A stretch of 64,000 bases of DNA, from the NCBI GenBank assembly GCA_026182355.1, contig JAPFBL010000002.1, positions 1,488,001 to 1,552,000 on the forward strand, in the 5' to 3' direction. This DNA comes from Hermatobates lingyangjiaoensis. Taxonomy: Eukaryota > Arthropoda > Insecta > Hemiptera > Hermatobatidae. Position 1 is the first letter of the stretch, and every line of letters begins with the position of its first letter. Below are positions 34,695-48,393 of this stretch, in pieces. The translations under genes and the position numbers were made by a program. A model generated the notes under the pieces. That model did not search any database and was not told the DNA's origin. It saw only the letters and a list, made by a program, of their open reading frames with translations.

Positions 34695-37540
34695 ATAATT
34701 AATTTCCTGTTTAATTATATTTATATTAGCTATAAATATAACATTAGTTAAGTTATATAACATATTGAAGAGTTACTTAAACTCTCAAGATATTTCTAAT
34801 ATTCTTAATTAAATAAATGAATATTAGGTGGATAATAAATGTCAAAACATTAAGTCATAACCACTGTACAAACAATAGATAAATAAAATAACTATGCTTT
34901 TAAAAGGTAAAATTAAAAAAGTAATAATAAATATGATTGAACTAAAAATAATACGGGTATACATCTTACTGATTAATTTAATCTACTATTATTTTAACTT
35001 CTAGTAAAATAGTATATACTGGTTTTGGTGTCTCTCTTCTCATAGAAGAGGAAGCATCCGGTTATATATTTCCGTGAATTAAACTATCGATAGTTGGTGG
35101 ATTCAACAATAATATAATTAAGACTTCAATCAGAAATTTCTTCTTCTAAATATTAATAAATTCAATATTAATATTAACTGAGTATTAATTTCCTATTTCC
35201 TGGCTTAAGTATTAATCAATAACAAAAGAACTGCTGGCTCGTCCCATTGTTAAGAATGTTATAATGGGACAAAATGTGGGCAATTAAATTTGCTTATGTT
35301 TATTAAAATATATTATTTATTAATCTTGTTGGTTACCATGGCACAGTTAACATGTTATTGAGTATTTGAGGAATATCGTGCTTGGATATAAGAGAAAGGT
35401 GTTCTTTTATTTTGAAGGTATCAGACACAGTTGAAGAATCAAAAAATATTTTGATAAAGATAGATCGTTTTTACACAAGCAAGGGAAAACAAATAAAACT
35501 ATGACACAGTATAGAACAATATAGAAGAAGATTTTTATGAGAAATTGATTTATGTTGCAAGTGTAGAGGTTTTCAAGGGTGAAGGTACCACTGGGTTGGT
35601 TCCGTTAGCAATTGAAGAAAAGGATTTAGCGAGGTCTTCTGAAGAAAAGAGGTGGCGTCTGAGCCGTGCCAGGGGCTATCTGGACTCCAGCCCGGGCTGC
35701 TGGAGCAATAATAACCTTGTCCCTCCCCTGAGCAATATTTATAGCTCTTATTAAAGAAGGGTTGGGGTGCCGTTTGATTCCTGCCAGGGTTAAACGATCC
35801 GTGATTTTAATATAAATGTCTTGGACAATGGAACATCAAAAGGAATCGTAAATCTGAGAGGACTATGAGACTGCGGGGGTGACCAAGCGTGGAGGCTGAC
35901 TACGTCTTGTCTGTGATTCATTGTGCCCACGCGGCCTTCATAGCTCACTGACCCCTCTTACGTATCTACTCGTAGCTACTACCTAAATCTCGCTCATCAA
36001 TCTCAGGCCTTCAACTTCTAATGTGCCTTCTAGCTTACTACTATAAACAAATATCAATCCTCAAATTAATGATTACCCACTAGGATTAACTAATTCTAGT
36101 TGGCGTCTATCCTACTCAGATATGATTACAGAGTTCATTTCTCTAACAATTGTTGATAAAACACAAAAAAACCTTAAACTGAGAAGTCTTTAACATCTTG
36201 TAAAGAACAGTAAGTGTGAAATGCGAAGGAAGACGTAGCATACTAGGTATGAAAGTGCAAAAGTATGTTCGTACAAGCTCTCTGACAATACTTATTACAA
36301 GTATGAACTTTGCATTTGATATCTTTGCAATAGATTATTTTGAGAAAAGAATTAATAATTTGTTGCTGTTAATAATAACATTATAATGGTAGAAAGATCA
36401 AATTTAACTTCTACCTTTTCTTATCGTAAGATTTTTTCCTTTCCTTTATTAAAAAGGAAAATTTTTAGGAAGTATTAAACCCATGCTCACACAGAAAATT
36501 TAACAAAAATTCAGAAGAAATTAAATGAATGCTATATGAATTATTAAAGAAATATTTAATTTATTAATCTAATAGAATGTTAATATACAAAAAAAAGATA
36601 ATGTGTTTTCTTGTTATTCTGAATCAGTAGAAATAACTTTTCTTGTCTGTTTGGTTCCCATCACTAGTATATGTAGGTTAGGTTAGGCTGCAGTCGCTGT
36701 GTCATGAGAGAACACACATAGGGCAAAAATTAGCCCTTCTACATAATACGCATTCTACATTGGGAGTCCTAAATTTGAGTGTCCTATTGGGAGTCTCCTA
36801 CTTTTGAGTGTCCCAAAAAAATGTATACATACATTTAAATTATTGTAATTTAGATGTTTATTGTAATTATTTTTTTTAACCACGTAAACTAATTAATAAG
36901 CATCATTTTATTGTTTTGTGACCATCTGTTCACAAACTGTAGTCCGCTTTGGTCCACCTACTACTGATAATGCGAAGGGTTTCCAAAAAAAGTTATACAT
37001 CTTTTAGCAGCTGATAACTCAATTATCTGCTTTTGGTTATAAAAATGTTTTAAGTGGAAAAATTAAATTTCAGATTAACTCATTCTCTTACTGACGATAA
37101 TTAAGACCGAAAAAGTACTTGGAAAGGTGCAGCAGGTTCAAGTAAACAAGACCGTCCACAGTAGAGTTAAAAAACTACTGAGTTAATCCTTTTGATGATA
37201 ATCTACAGCATACTGTAATTTCTGATGAGTTAACATGACGGTCGATCATAACTATGAATATAGTTATGATGTAAAGTTATAGTTATGATATAAATTATTG
37301 TAGTATTACAATAATTTAAAGTGTGTACATATTTTTCGAGACACCCTATATATATAAGGCATGGATCTTTAACGAGTACCTGACATCGTACAGGCTTGGG
37401 ACTGTCGTTAGCTTCCTGTCCAAAGGACAACGTTCTCAGATTTTGTTCACTGTCCAAGTGAATAAAACGAGGTTAGAGTTGATATACCTAATGGACTATC
37501 TTGATCCCTATTAGTGGAAGTACACTGAAGTGTACTTTTC
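34695..37540. other. mostly unique stretch with a large GC-rich island
   Basis: No gene is recognised. The island at about 35540-36010 is strikingly GC-rich against its surroundings and holds a 69-codon frame (35545-35754) without domain signature. It contains GAGCAATATTTATAGCTC and CCAGCCCGGGCTGCTGG (a near palindrome at 35691-35705). It could be a conserved regulatory block or an exon of an unrecognised gene. A reversed SINE fragment lies at 36667-36800. Confidence 0.35.
36667..36800 (-). mobile_element. SINE 3' fragment, reversed
   Basis: Read on the minus strand it ends with CCTAACCTAACCT (36687-36675) preceded by GCCCTATGTGTGTTCTCTC, matching the 3' part of the SINE at 32240-32566. The tRNA-like head is absent. 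Confidence 0.5.
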
Positions 37541-37549
37541 TAACATGAA

Positions 37550-38965
37550 AACATGTACATAACATAACATGTGCTTTTCTTTCCCAATGTCAAAAATCAT
37601 AAAAATTCAATTTACTCTGGGCGAATGTTATCATTTATCTGCGTGCTGTACACTGCATAAGGTTGTTGTAAATGAATATTGAGAAAAAATATATTAGTTA
37701 TTAGCTCGTTTTGCATACTCAAATCAAATTGAAAGCCGGTTTTTCAGTATAATTTAAAACTTTTATAACTGGATGTTTGAGATTTTTAAATAATAAGTAT
37801 GAAGTATTTGACTAGAATAGTAAAAAAAACTGGACATTTCTCACGAAGATAGTAACTCTTTTATTGGACGAAAAAGTTTATTCCACAAGCGTCAATATTA
37901 ACCAAGATATACCATTCATAAACATAAGAAAAACTGCATCTGGCATTAAGTTTTGTAAAATGGTGCAACATATAGATCGATTGGAACATTTTGATAGACA
38001 AACCCATCATCATACCATTAAAAGAATCAGAAATTATATTTTTATATGTTCTCTTAGCGTTGATTTTTTACATGTAAGAATCCTATTCCTTTTCATCTCC
38101 TATTAAGTTATAACATTATTTACAAATTTTTCATCAAACCTCTAAACATCAATTTTATGTCAGAGGATTCACTAAAAAAATGTCTAAGCCAATATAAACA
38201 ATGTAAATAAATGTTAAAAAATACAAGTATAGCAAGTAAACCATTAGTTCAGGATAAACATTTAGTTTTTATAGTTTTATTGCTCTCTTCCGTAATTGAA
38301 TATTCATGCATTTTTTTATAAATTCTTAATTTTTTGAGAAAATTTCATGGTTGTTTATGTGCTGTTTAGCGTCAAAAAACATTTTCTGAAAACACCAAAT
38401 TCACTTTAAAGCCACTTTGGTGAATGTAATTTTGAAAAAAATATCTCAATTTATCCTCCACATAATTCTCAATTTATACCTACAGTTTCATTTTGAATCA
38501 TCAAACATTATGACTTGTTATGTGCGTAATGGAATTATAAGTCAAATATTTATATTTTATTGAAAAGAAAAAAATCTGTAGTTTTAAAAATTTGAATATA
38601 TTTTTGGTTTATTGCTTTCGTAGTCTGAAACACAATGCCAAAGTTTCAAGACTTTAAAATTAGCAGTTTAGGAGAAAAAAATGTTGTCTAAAAACAGGTT
38701 TTTGGTAAAAAAGTGACTTTTCCCATCATACATTACTGCTCCCAAACTATTCAGCCCATCTACACTATGGCGTTCATTTTTTAATCAATTTGATCCATCA
38801 ATGATTCTGGACCGTAGAATGTTAACATGGATACACACCCACCCATACTCATACACACAGACATCATCGAAAAAACTTTATAAAACAACTTTTGGGACCT
38901 CAAAACATGTAGTTCCGTTAAAATTTCAACATCAAATTTTTGCTTATGTAAAGTAAAAAGATATA
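37550..38965 (-). repeat. Repeat A copy, inverted
   Basis: On the minus strand it runs from a left terminal block (TTTACATAAGC near 38945) through the ACACACCCACCC tract (38835-38860) and the CTGAAAACACC block to the TAAACATTACAA-like region near 37550. The 80-codon frame at 37864-38106 lies within it and is not a gene. Confidence 0.6.
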
Positions 38966-38969
38966 ATTA

Positions 38970-40605
38970 CAGAACTTGTTTCAATAATTTGAATAGCGTA
39001 ATCATGAATTGTATCCTGAAAAATTCAAAGTTGTTTGAATGAATGTGGCATCATTTGTAAAATAAATAAAAACGAATAAATTATCTAAATATTATGCAGA
39101 CTAATTATGTACAAAAATGAATTTAATTTGTTTTAATAGGATAACACCTTTCCTGGTTTTAGATATAAATATGATTCTAATGAATGCATTGACTAATACA
39201 TGAGTCTGCCTGGGTTAACGTCCTGTGAATAAACATCGCATATTTCACATTGCTTATACTACCCACGTTATAACTGCTTTAACACTTTATAAATGCAATT
39301 TTTTTTACTATAATAATTATTATAAGTAAATATAATAATCGTTTCAGTAATGAACTGAAATGACGTTTTATTTACAAATTGAAAGTAACGATCGGCTTCT
39401 GATAGTCGTTTTGTCAAAGTTGTTTATAATACAAAAAGAAAGCATGAACAAAAATTATTCTTATTTAGCTAAAATTAAAACACATTTACTATTTGATAAA
39501 GACGATATTTGTAACAATTTAACTTTAGAAATTTTAAGATCCCTATAATCAAATAATTGGAATGCTACCAACTTTAAGCATAAATTCAGGGCTACTCACT
39601 AACCTTTCATCAAAATCTGCAAAATAGGACTACGTATTTAGAATTAGATTATAGATTAAATTAAATTACATTATAGATGAGATTCAGTGTATTTAATTGC
39701 TGTGAAATTAAATATAGATGAATCCAAATTTTTATTTCACTGTAACTAAATATAGTGGTAGTAAAAAAAAATTGGGTCAGTTTATACTTCATGAGTATTC
39801 GATCTTTGATCAAATTTAATACAATTTTTAATATGTCTATATGAAAAGTAAAGTAAAACGCTAACAAAAAATAATCCGAACGGACAAAAGTTAAGAAATA
39901 AGTTTGAGAAACAAACAATCAATGGCAACACTTACTGTCATTAATTTATCAGGAGAAAAGAAAAAGAGAGAGACCAAGAACACAGACTACACAACAGTTA
40001 AAAACTAGCGGTTTGTATTATTGAGAGGACTAGAGGAAAGAAGCAGGAAAACAACTGATGAATTACAAGAGATAGTAATGAAAAGAATAATAGGAAGGCC
40101 TTAAAAGGTAATTTATCAATACTGACAATGAAAAGAAACTTAAAGTAAAGTAAAGATGCAACCCTGGCTGTTCTGCTGGGTTAATTTTTTTCGCAGAGAA
40201 GGTGTAACCTAAGGTCGACTTAGTGATGTTTGACGTAAAGTGGCTTTATACGCAGCAGTATGTAGACAATCGTGGAGGAGCTGCCATGTTATCTGAGAGC
40301 CTATCACTCTAGAACATTCTCATTCACTCTGGTCCTTGCTGATCCTTGGTTGTTTCTATCGGTTTAGAGACCATCCTAGTGTTCTGTAAGATTTATCCAA
40401 GTTTCTGAGGCTTGTTTAGCAAGCAATTCCGGACTTTGACATTTTGAGTAGGTAACACGTGGTCACTGTAACACTCATTTTCAGATATAATCCACCCAAA
40501 TTATAGAAGGAAGTGATAGTTTGGAGAAGAGTTTCTTATATCAATCCAGTTGCATTTCGTGAAGTTAATAATTTTTGTAAGAAGTGTTTCGGTCCAGAAG
40601 CAGAT
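38970..40605. other. AT-rich stretch with no recognisable gene
   Basis: Frames of 62-85 codons are present without any recognisable motif. The patch 40140-40560 is somewhat GC-richer. I see no repeat family shared with the rest of the window. Confidence 0.4.
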
Positions 40606-41180
40606 GTTATATTTAATAAATCATACCAGTACTTTTTGATGTTTGTCAATGATGTCTGTGGGTATATGGGTTGGTAGATGTGTAACCAAAAGTTGATGGG
40701 TATACTAAAATACGACCCATTTCATAGATAAAGTTCATATTATACCAAAAATTGTACCCTTTAGTGTAGATATGCCCTATTGTTTTTGGCATATTGCATC
40801 ACGGAAAGTCACTTTTTGGCCAAATGTGTTTTTAGATAACATTTTTTTCCTCCTAAATTACTGATTTGAGAGTATTGAAAATTCGTCATTATTATCAAAC
40901 AGATAATATCATAACTAAAAATTCAAATAAAACAGACTTCAAAATTTTCATTTTCATTAACTGAAAAGGTTAAATTTGATATAAAACGTAAAATTTTTAT
41001 TTTACTTACGATTAGATTGATTCAGAAAAGATTGTAGGCTCGAATGAGATCACACTAATAAAACAGTAATAGTGAAATTCTACCCATGAATAGCATTTTT
41101 TATGTGGGGTTGAGCTGAGTACCTTTTTATTGAAATTACATCAAATGAAGTTTTCATTTGAAATTGCCAACTTCATTTAC
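40605..41180 (+). repeat. Repeat A left half, partial
   Basis: It begins with the GATGTCTGTGGG...GGGTTGGTAGATGTG tract equivalent to 15178-15225. It continues through TGATGGG, GGAAAGTCACTTTTTGGCC and TTCTCCTAAA blocks, and ends near ATTGAAATTACATCAAATG. It is diverged and truncated. Confidence 0.5.
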
Positions 41181-42430
41181 AAATAATATTGAACCTTGGT
41201 GGTTTAGAAGCTGTAAGTTCCAGAAATGATAATGGATTATATAACATGTAAAATTATATGAAGATATTTATATTAATAGTTTGGAAGAGGTATTGAAGAT
41301 GTTTTTGAAAGGGCTGGTTAGTCGGTGCTGTGGGAGGCGGTGCTCAGTCACGTGGGCCTCATCACCAGTGCATCAGCCACGATCAAAGGTGCCCTGCCAC
41401 CACACTCTACCCAACAACAGTCTCTCCTTACCTCTCTCCAACTCATCAATATTATCCATCTCCAATTTCTATATATTTTCATTTCGTTTCTTGATTAAAT
41501 GGAATGCACGTACCAACAAAATCACTCAAGAGATCTGTTACTTTTTAGAATAAACGATATCTCAGTGTAAACTAATTTAAAAACAACTAAGAGTTGTTAA
41601 AACTTTATTCTTTAAAGTTGTAAGTAAAAAATATCAGTTACTTTATTCAAACAATTATATTGACCACACAGGTAAGTAACACAAATTACATTTTCTTTAT
41701 GAAACAAATTTTGAGTGATATTCATTAACTTTACAATAAGTTCACATATTATAGAAATATTTGACAATTAATTGAATCTTTGACTTCTATAAGTATCAGT
41801 ATTAATCTGGTAAATTTGGAGGTAACACGTTGGACTCTAGATACAATATTTTTTTTATAAGGACACTAGCACAACCTAAGATCTTTTGTTGGAACTATCG
41901 TAGGTGTCTCGAGGTGAGGGTGCCTATGATGGGAGTGAAAGACCAGATTTACCAAAAATCTATGTCCCAGTACCTCTAGTTGCATAAACTTGAATGTATA
42001 TAGTTTCTCAGTTTACGGTTTAAACAAAAGAAAGCTATCACAAAAACCATGGTAGACCTTTTCTTTGGGTTTTGTGATAGGAGTCATGGAAATTTAAATC
42101 AGAGAACGATACTTAAGATGAAAGTTTATGATAATAAATAACAAATAGCGTTTACAATTGTTACAAATTTTTATTAATTTATTATTAATATGCGGCGCCA
42201 AGACTGTTAGACAACTAATTTTAGATCGAGGTTGTGTTTATAGATGACTTGTTAACCTTGAGAAATCTATGTTTTATTCTCAAGTTATGTTATGTTTTAT
42301 TTTATTTTTGAAGTGACAGTAAAAAAGTAGTTGTTTTCTAATTTACATTCTTTTCCATTCTTCAGTAGACGATTAATTTTCATTTAATTTGAACAAATTA
42401 CGGCATCCCTTTGGGAACAAGGATACAATA
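41180..42430. other. unique stretch with a GC-rich island
   Basis: A 90-codon plus frame (41281-41553) crosses the GC-rich island at 41290-41430, which includes a CACGTG site at 41350. I recognise no domain in it and would not call it a gene. The rest is AT-rich and featureless. Confidence 0.35.
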
Positions 42431-42439
42431 ATGACTGAA

Positions 42440-44000
42440 GATAGCACTAACTGTGATAAAAAATTGTTTTATAAAACTGAAAAATTGAAAGAAAATAACT
42501 AAGAAGATTTTTCACTGAAAATTATAAGAAACTTTTAAAATTATTAAACTGTAATCTAATGGATGATGTAGGTAAAGAATACTGTGTTGCAAAGTGACAA
42601 ATTCGAAAGATTATCAAGAGTTCATTTGAAAATTAATGATTTCCTTTTTAACATTTCTGTAAACGATGATAAATTAATGTAACTTTGATGAAATTGAAAA
42701 ATACAGGAAACAATGGATTATTTTATATAAGTTGAAAAATAAATTTATGACGATTACTCAAAGTTTGAGTATATGCTTCTCAAAGAATGAAAGATTACCT
42801 ATGTTAAGACTGAATTAATTATTAATATAATGATAATAGCAAAAGATGGATTTCTTTTTAGGCCCAATTTAAGAATAAACCTTGATGAGAAGAATGAATT
42901 TTAATATTTGTTTTTTACTACTTTAGAGAATTCTGAAACTCGGCAATTGGTAGACAGTGTTTTCCCATCATTATCACTCCTATTCATTATCAAAAGGATG
43001 TTAAACAGCTTCCAGTTAGATTTCACAGAGAAAAGTACGGATAAAATGTGATCTACAAATATATTGAAATAATAAATAAATTTCTGGTCCAAAAATTGGC
43101 TCAGAAATGCCTGACTGGAAGCACAGTAAGTACTCTTAAAGGCCTCGGTGTCACCTCAGAAAAATATTCATCTATGTTACTTTCTTTGATTGAACTAATC
43201 ATGGAGTTTTTACAGGAATAATAAAGAAAACGCATCAATCGATCTACGTTCAAGTACATTTCCAAGCAGGATGATATTTTTTATTATTCTAAAAAAGAAA
43301 CTGAAAATTGGGGAAAGGCTATCATTACCTAAAATATCTTTCAGAATCAAAAATGAAGAAGCAAATAGTGTTAAATAGAAGAAGACCCAAACAAAGATTT
43401 CCAACCACAATTGGTGTTATTAACAAGAAAGATGTATTTAAGAATACTTGTGTAATTTTTTATAATTAAAGGCATTCTGTTGAAGATTGCTTCAAAACCT
43501 CAGAGATGAGTGTACATGAAATTTGTTGAACATGTTTAGTGTATATGAATGTTTTTGAGAAATGTCGTTAAGGTTTGGCTCACCTGAAAGAAAGATCATA
43601 CTGTCTTACTATCATGCGCATAATATACGAATGTCGGCATAAGGATTACTCCATTCAAAGAAAGAGAATGGTGAAAAGCAGTTAAGAACTGAAGAATTAG
43701 GGTTACTATGCTGTCTAAATGAAATAAAAATGAAGAACGGTTTGAGTACGGTGACTTTGTGATTCTGGATCCGAAAAGTATTACATTGAGCAGAAGAGTA
43801 CAAAATATTTGGGTTTGGAAGTAGTTGGATAAAACTTGACCTGAGACTTGAGGGACAGTATATTTGGTGGAAGAAAAGCTGATGTTGAAGTTGATATTGG
43901 GAATTACACAAGAAAAAGACGAAACGAAAGACCAATAAAGAAGTGATCAAGTGAAGAAAATGAGGAAGCAGAAAAAAAGATTGATGCTATGGCTAAGTAT
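42440..44000 (+). pseudogene. decayed BEL/Pao retrotransposon, gag to protease
   Basis: Pieces in all three plus frames appear in the order expected for a BEL/Pao polyprotein. They are: LDEKNEF near 42880 and ETRQLVDSVFP near 42930-42965 (capsid region); STLKGLGVTSEKYSSMLLSL at about 43130-43187; then a zinc-knuckle relic from C43450 (CVIF, stop, RHSVEDCFKTSEMSVHE at 43469-43518, with the second cysteine read as phenylalanine). A second cysteine-rich block follows near 43530-43620. Last is a protease-like CDSGSEKYYIEQKSTKYLGL with IFGG downstream (43758-43865), where DSG is the aspartic protease motif. At least ten stops and frame changes make it long dead. No reverse transcriptase or LTRs are seen. 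Confidence 0.6.
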
Positions 44001-45262
44001 CTCCATTCATTAATTAATCTATAGGTGTCTTCAGGGAGCTATTTATATTCATTACCTCTCATCTTATCTAAGCATTAAAACATCTATTCTTAGGGGAATG
44101 TTCTTGTAGCATTCATGCCTACTAGCGATGACTTTTAAGAACGATCAATCAATATTGTCCATTTTGTTATTATAAAGTTGAAATATCTTAAGTTTTTCTT
44201 GGTAATATAAAAAAATAAATAAAATATTATATAAATAAAATACAGGACTCATTAATAAAACTCTAATAAAACGCTCGTCCTATAATTTACATTAAATTAC
44301 TCATTAGGATTGCATATTTGTTTAACCGGTTAGTAATTACAACTGTATGTGAAATAATTGGTAATTTTAAATATATTTTGTTGAAAGATTTGACGAGTAG
44401 TGTTAAAGGTTGTTTATGGAAGGGTTGTGTTGATTACATGTCGTGTTGTAATTTCTTGCATGAATTACAATTTTCTTTAGGATAGTTGTATGGTTCTTGG
44501 AACGCGTACTAAGCAACGTAAATTCAGTATGAGAAGAGTACTTCTCATACTATTTAGCAGTTTAGTTCAATCATACTATTGATTGAACACTTGTCAAAGA
44601 AATCAAATACCAATAGTCAATTGGTATTTATTACCTTTGAATCGAAAGGGAGTATGAATCAGTTATACAAAATGTATAAATACATGATTAAGAGGGACAT
44701 GTTTCGGTGCACACTATATAAATAAAAGGAAGGTTTAGTCTGTACATTGCTTAGAACTCATTCACTCATTTCAAGTTGTCTTTAAATATTATACATTAAA
44801 GAAACCGAACCACCTTTAGAAAATTTTCTGTCTGTTTGTCCGCAAAATTTTCTCACAAGTCAACTCAACTACCATAAGGCATGGCAAGCTGAAACTTTGA
44901 CAGTAGATTTGTGTATGTCTAGCTTAAAATCGAAGATTTGAATTGATTGGAGATTCAACGTAGAAACAAAGTTATGGACTTTTAAGCTGTGTTTGGAAGC
45001 TAGACAAACATTTTTATTTTGAAAATATACAGGTATAGCAAGTAGGTATTGTTAGTTGATTTTCATTTCGTTTGTGTTTAAGCTCCCAGCAAGAGCTTAT
45101 TGAGAATGTTTCCCGAAGTTCAAGATCTGTCATCTATTCAGAATAACTGGCTTTGTGAACGACCAGTTCTCACTGATACTAATGAATAGTTATGGAAAAC
45201 CAACAAACAAGTTATTCCGCTATATCAAGCCGAAGAACAAGTCAGTAAACTGAGTGATTGTG

Positions 45263-45850
45263 CAGTGGAGAAGTAAATATTTTTGCTGCTCTGAGCGGTA
45301 GAAGATTTGCCGCCCCCCACCCCAGGGCTATTGAAAATCCCTTAAACCTCAAAATTCCAGAAAGCCTCAAAATATTTATTTTCATGGCATTAAAATCAAG
45401 GATTTCATTTTAGACTGGCGCTATTCGTTCCAGATTTTCATTCCATTACAGTACTGGTATACATACAAAGTTGTCATCAAAGAATACCAAAAATGTTTAA
45501 AAACAAAAACATATAATTCAAATTATAAAATAATTGTTAAATTAAATTAACTGGCTACGTAAGAAATATCATAAACGTTCAAAAACACTAGTTCAAAAAA
45601 ATTAAAATAAATTTATTTTTAATTTTCAAATAGTATAGTTCAAAAATCCGTTTAAAAACAGTATTACACACATAAAACATAAAAACAATATTGACCTTAA
45701 AAACTCATTTGGTATAAAGTTTTAGATTTTTTGTTAACTTTATATTATTTCAATTCTTTTCTATTTTTACCTCCTCAAAATGCCGCCCCCTGACACGTGC
45801 CACCCCGGGGTGGACCGCCCCTGCCGCCAGCCCCATTTGCTACGCCATTG
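45263..45850. mobile_element. 588-bp non-autonomous hAT-like transposon
   Basis: The left end CAGTGGAGAAGTAAA and the inverted right end CAATGGCGTAGCAAA form imperfect terminal inverted repeats. The ends are GC-rich (CCGCCCCCCACCCCAGGG and the complementary type at 45780-45835) and the centre AT-rich. Comparison with the uninterrupted helicase remnant at 17650 shows the target as GATTAGTG. The flanks read GATTGTG (left) and GATAAGTG (right), so a decayed 8-bp target duplication is likely, as in hAT elements. No transposase is encoded. Confidence 0.6.
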
Positions 45851-46247
45851 GATAAGTGATGAGCAAGCAGTTCATTATCTAACTGAATTTCTTGACTCCG
45901 TAACTGCTTCTGCACTGGTTGCTCATGAATTAAAACTTAAAGTAGGGACACCAATCATGCTGTTACGAAACTCGAGTGCCCCAAAAAAGTGCAATGGGGA
46001 AAAACTTCGAACGTGTTCTGCACAGATACGCCATAGAGGCGACATCATGACTGGGAGCGGTACTGGAGTGTCTGTATTTATACCACGCAAACCATTTATT
46101 CCAAGCAACTATCTGTTCCAATTCAAACGGTTACAATATCCAATCAGCGTCTGTTTCGCAATTACTGTAAATAAGTCGCAAGGACAAACTCTACGGCAAG
46201 ACGAAGGACAGAGGGCTAATACGGTGTATGCAGAAGGACTGAATTAA
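45851..46247 (+). pseudogene. Helitron helicase C-terminal remnant
   Basis: After the inserted element, the frame continues with HYLTEFLDSVTASALVAHEL, KLKVGTPIMLLRN, VFIPRKPFIPSNYLFQFKRL and CFAITVNKSQGQTL. These are the ordered C-terminal blocks of Helitron Pif1-like helicases, with the NKSQGQT segment of the final helicase motif. The upstream part of this open frame (from 45780) belongs to the hAT-like insert, so the apparent fusion is accidental. The expected C-terminal ALSR-type motif is replaced by a degraded tail. The Rep domain and Walker A motif are absent. Confidence 0.7.
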
Positions 46248-46495
46248 CACAGTACTAATAATGATAAATTCTACTATTTTATAATTTCTAATAATATTTT
46301 AGAATACCATGTATCATCTCAGAATTTTTGTAAATAACCCGTGAAAGACGAGCACATCTGCTAGTTTTCTAATGAGGTTAAAAGATTTTTAGAGAAATAC
46401 TTGAATCATTTACAACTAATACATAATTATCTTAAAGATAACCAAACATTGCTCTATAAAAAGAAACTATTACATTCAATAATATATTTACACTT

Positions 46496-46618
46496 CAGTG
46501 GAGAAGTAAATATTTTTGCTGCTCTGAGTGGTCGGAAGATTTGCCGCCCCCCACCCCAGGGCTATTGAAAATCCCTTAAACCATCAAAATTCCAGAAAGC
46601 CTCAAAATATTTATTTTG
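46496..46618 (+). mobile_element. hAT-like element, left-end fragment
   Basis: These 123 bases repeat the left end of the element at 45263 almost exactly (CAGTGGAGAAGTAAATATTT onward, through the CCGCCCCCCACCCCAGGG tract). They lie only about 130 bases beyond the Helitron that contains the full copy. The sequence stops abruptly at TATTTATTTTGAGG. Confidence 0.65.
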
Positions 46619-46619
46619 A

Positions 46620-47940
46620 GGCTGATAGAAATATAATTTATATAAATAGGCTGATAGAAATTCAAACAAGACCTAATTAAAATGACAGACACCAACCTAC
46701 CTAGGTATGTACAAATATATTTGATATACAAACGATTAATTTGAATTTTTCTGCAAACAATTATTTTTTGAGATGATACTAAATATAAAACAAAAATGTT
46801 TCGGTCAACAAACTAAATTCACTTATTAAATTAATAAAAATGAATAAAAAAAATATTTATGAACCAAAGCGGAACAAATTTTGTGAAGTGATGCATACTG
46901 CAAGGAGTCTTAAAGAAATTAAATATGTTATTAAACAGTATAATATTTATTAATTATCATGTTTTATCCATTAAAAAATGCAACAGATGTAAAAATTTCC
47001 TATTATTGTAGAAAAATTAAGGAAAAATATTAATCAATTTTTGTTTTTATCACAAGACCTGTTCAGAGAAAAGTTGCATATTCTTTTAGAAATTTCTTTT
47101 TTTAAGATGTAGGTATTTGGAATAATTAATTTAGGTAGTTACTATGCTAGTAAGAGAGAAGAGATGACTGGCTTTTCTGTAGAATGGGGAGACTAGCGAT
47201 GTGACAATGGGGATGAGGCAGGGTGGCGCCTCTTGAGGCACCCTCGCCTCCTACCTGTACAGCGCCCTTCTACCTGTTCCAGATCCCACCTTTCCATTCT
47301 ACTAACCTGTTAAACTCCCATTTTCTTGTCAAACAAAAAATCAACAGATTACATATACGCAATGTAAATTATATATCTACAGATCACTGGTTATTTAGAA
47401 TAGATGAACAATTTTTTTTTCTCTTACATGAGTATGTTGTATCCAGACTTCATCAGCTTTTAAATTGCATTTCCCTTTGCAGTTGATGCTACTTACTGCT
47501 ATGAAATTCATTAAAAATTATTTTATTCATATATTGTGACTTTATACGATAAAAGAAAGATTATATATCTATTATATTGACATATTAATTAATTCAGCAA
47601 GAATTTAATATTACTGACTTTGTGAAACCTGTTAAATTCAAAAATTAATGAGGTAAATGTTATTGTATTAAATAAGTAAGAATGTACTTTTTATTTTTTT
47701 TAATTTAATATAAATAGAGCAGAAGGATCATGAAGGCTATATGCCATTCGAATTATTAAGAATTTCTCAAAATTTTCTTATAGCTTATTACTGTCATATA
47801 CGATAACGCCCTTTTTTGTTTATGTAAATTCAGAAAAAATATTCAGGTTATCAAGTTAGAATGAGCTATAGCTCAGTATGATTTCAAACTGTCGAATGGT
47901 GTGACCTGCAGCGTCAACTGTAATTTTAGGATTTAAACGT
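46620..47940. other. AT-rich stretch with one GC-rich island
   Basis: The island at 47185-47290 (GGTGGCGCCTCTTGAGGCACC, an imperfect palindrome) is covered by an 87-codon plus frame with no recognised domain. The rest is AT-rich without identified genes or repeats. Confidence 0.35.
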
Positions 47941-47944
47941 AAGT

Positions 47945-48393
<449 letters not shown>

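Larger units (their letters stand above)
44713..46364 (+). mobile_element. Helitron interrupted by a hAT-like element
   Basis: The left end (ACTATATAAATAAAAGG, 44713 on) equals the other Helitron 5' ends except that TC has become AC. The right end is CTAG at 46361-46364 followed by host T, with a weakened hairpin (CCGTGAAAGACGAG) at 46339-46352. The helicase remnant is split by the insertion at 45263-45850. This is the only Helitron here that still shows the last helicase motif. Confidence 0.7.

Noticed and set aside
45780..45850. Start of the 155-codon frame as a helicase N-terminus
   Set aside because: These bases are the terminus of the inserted hAT-like element; only the part after 45851 is helicase-derived.
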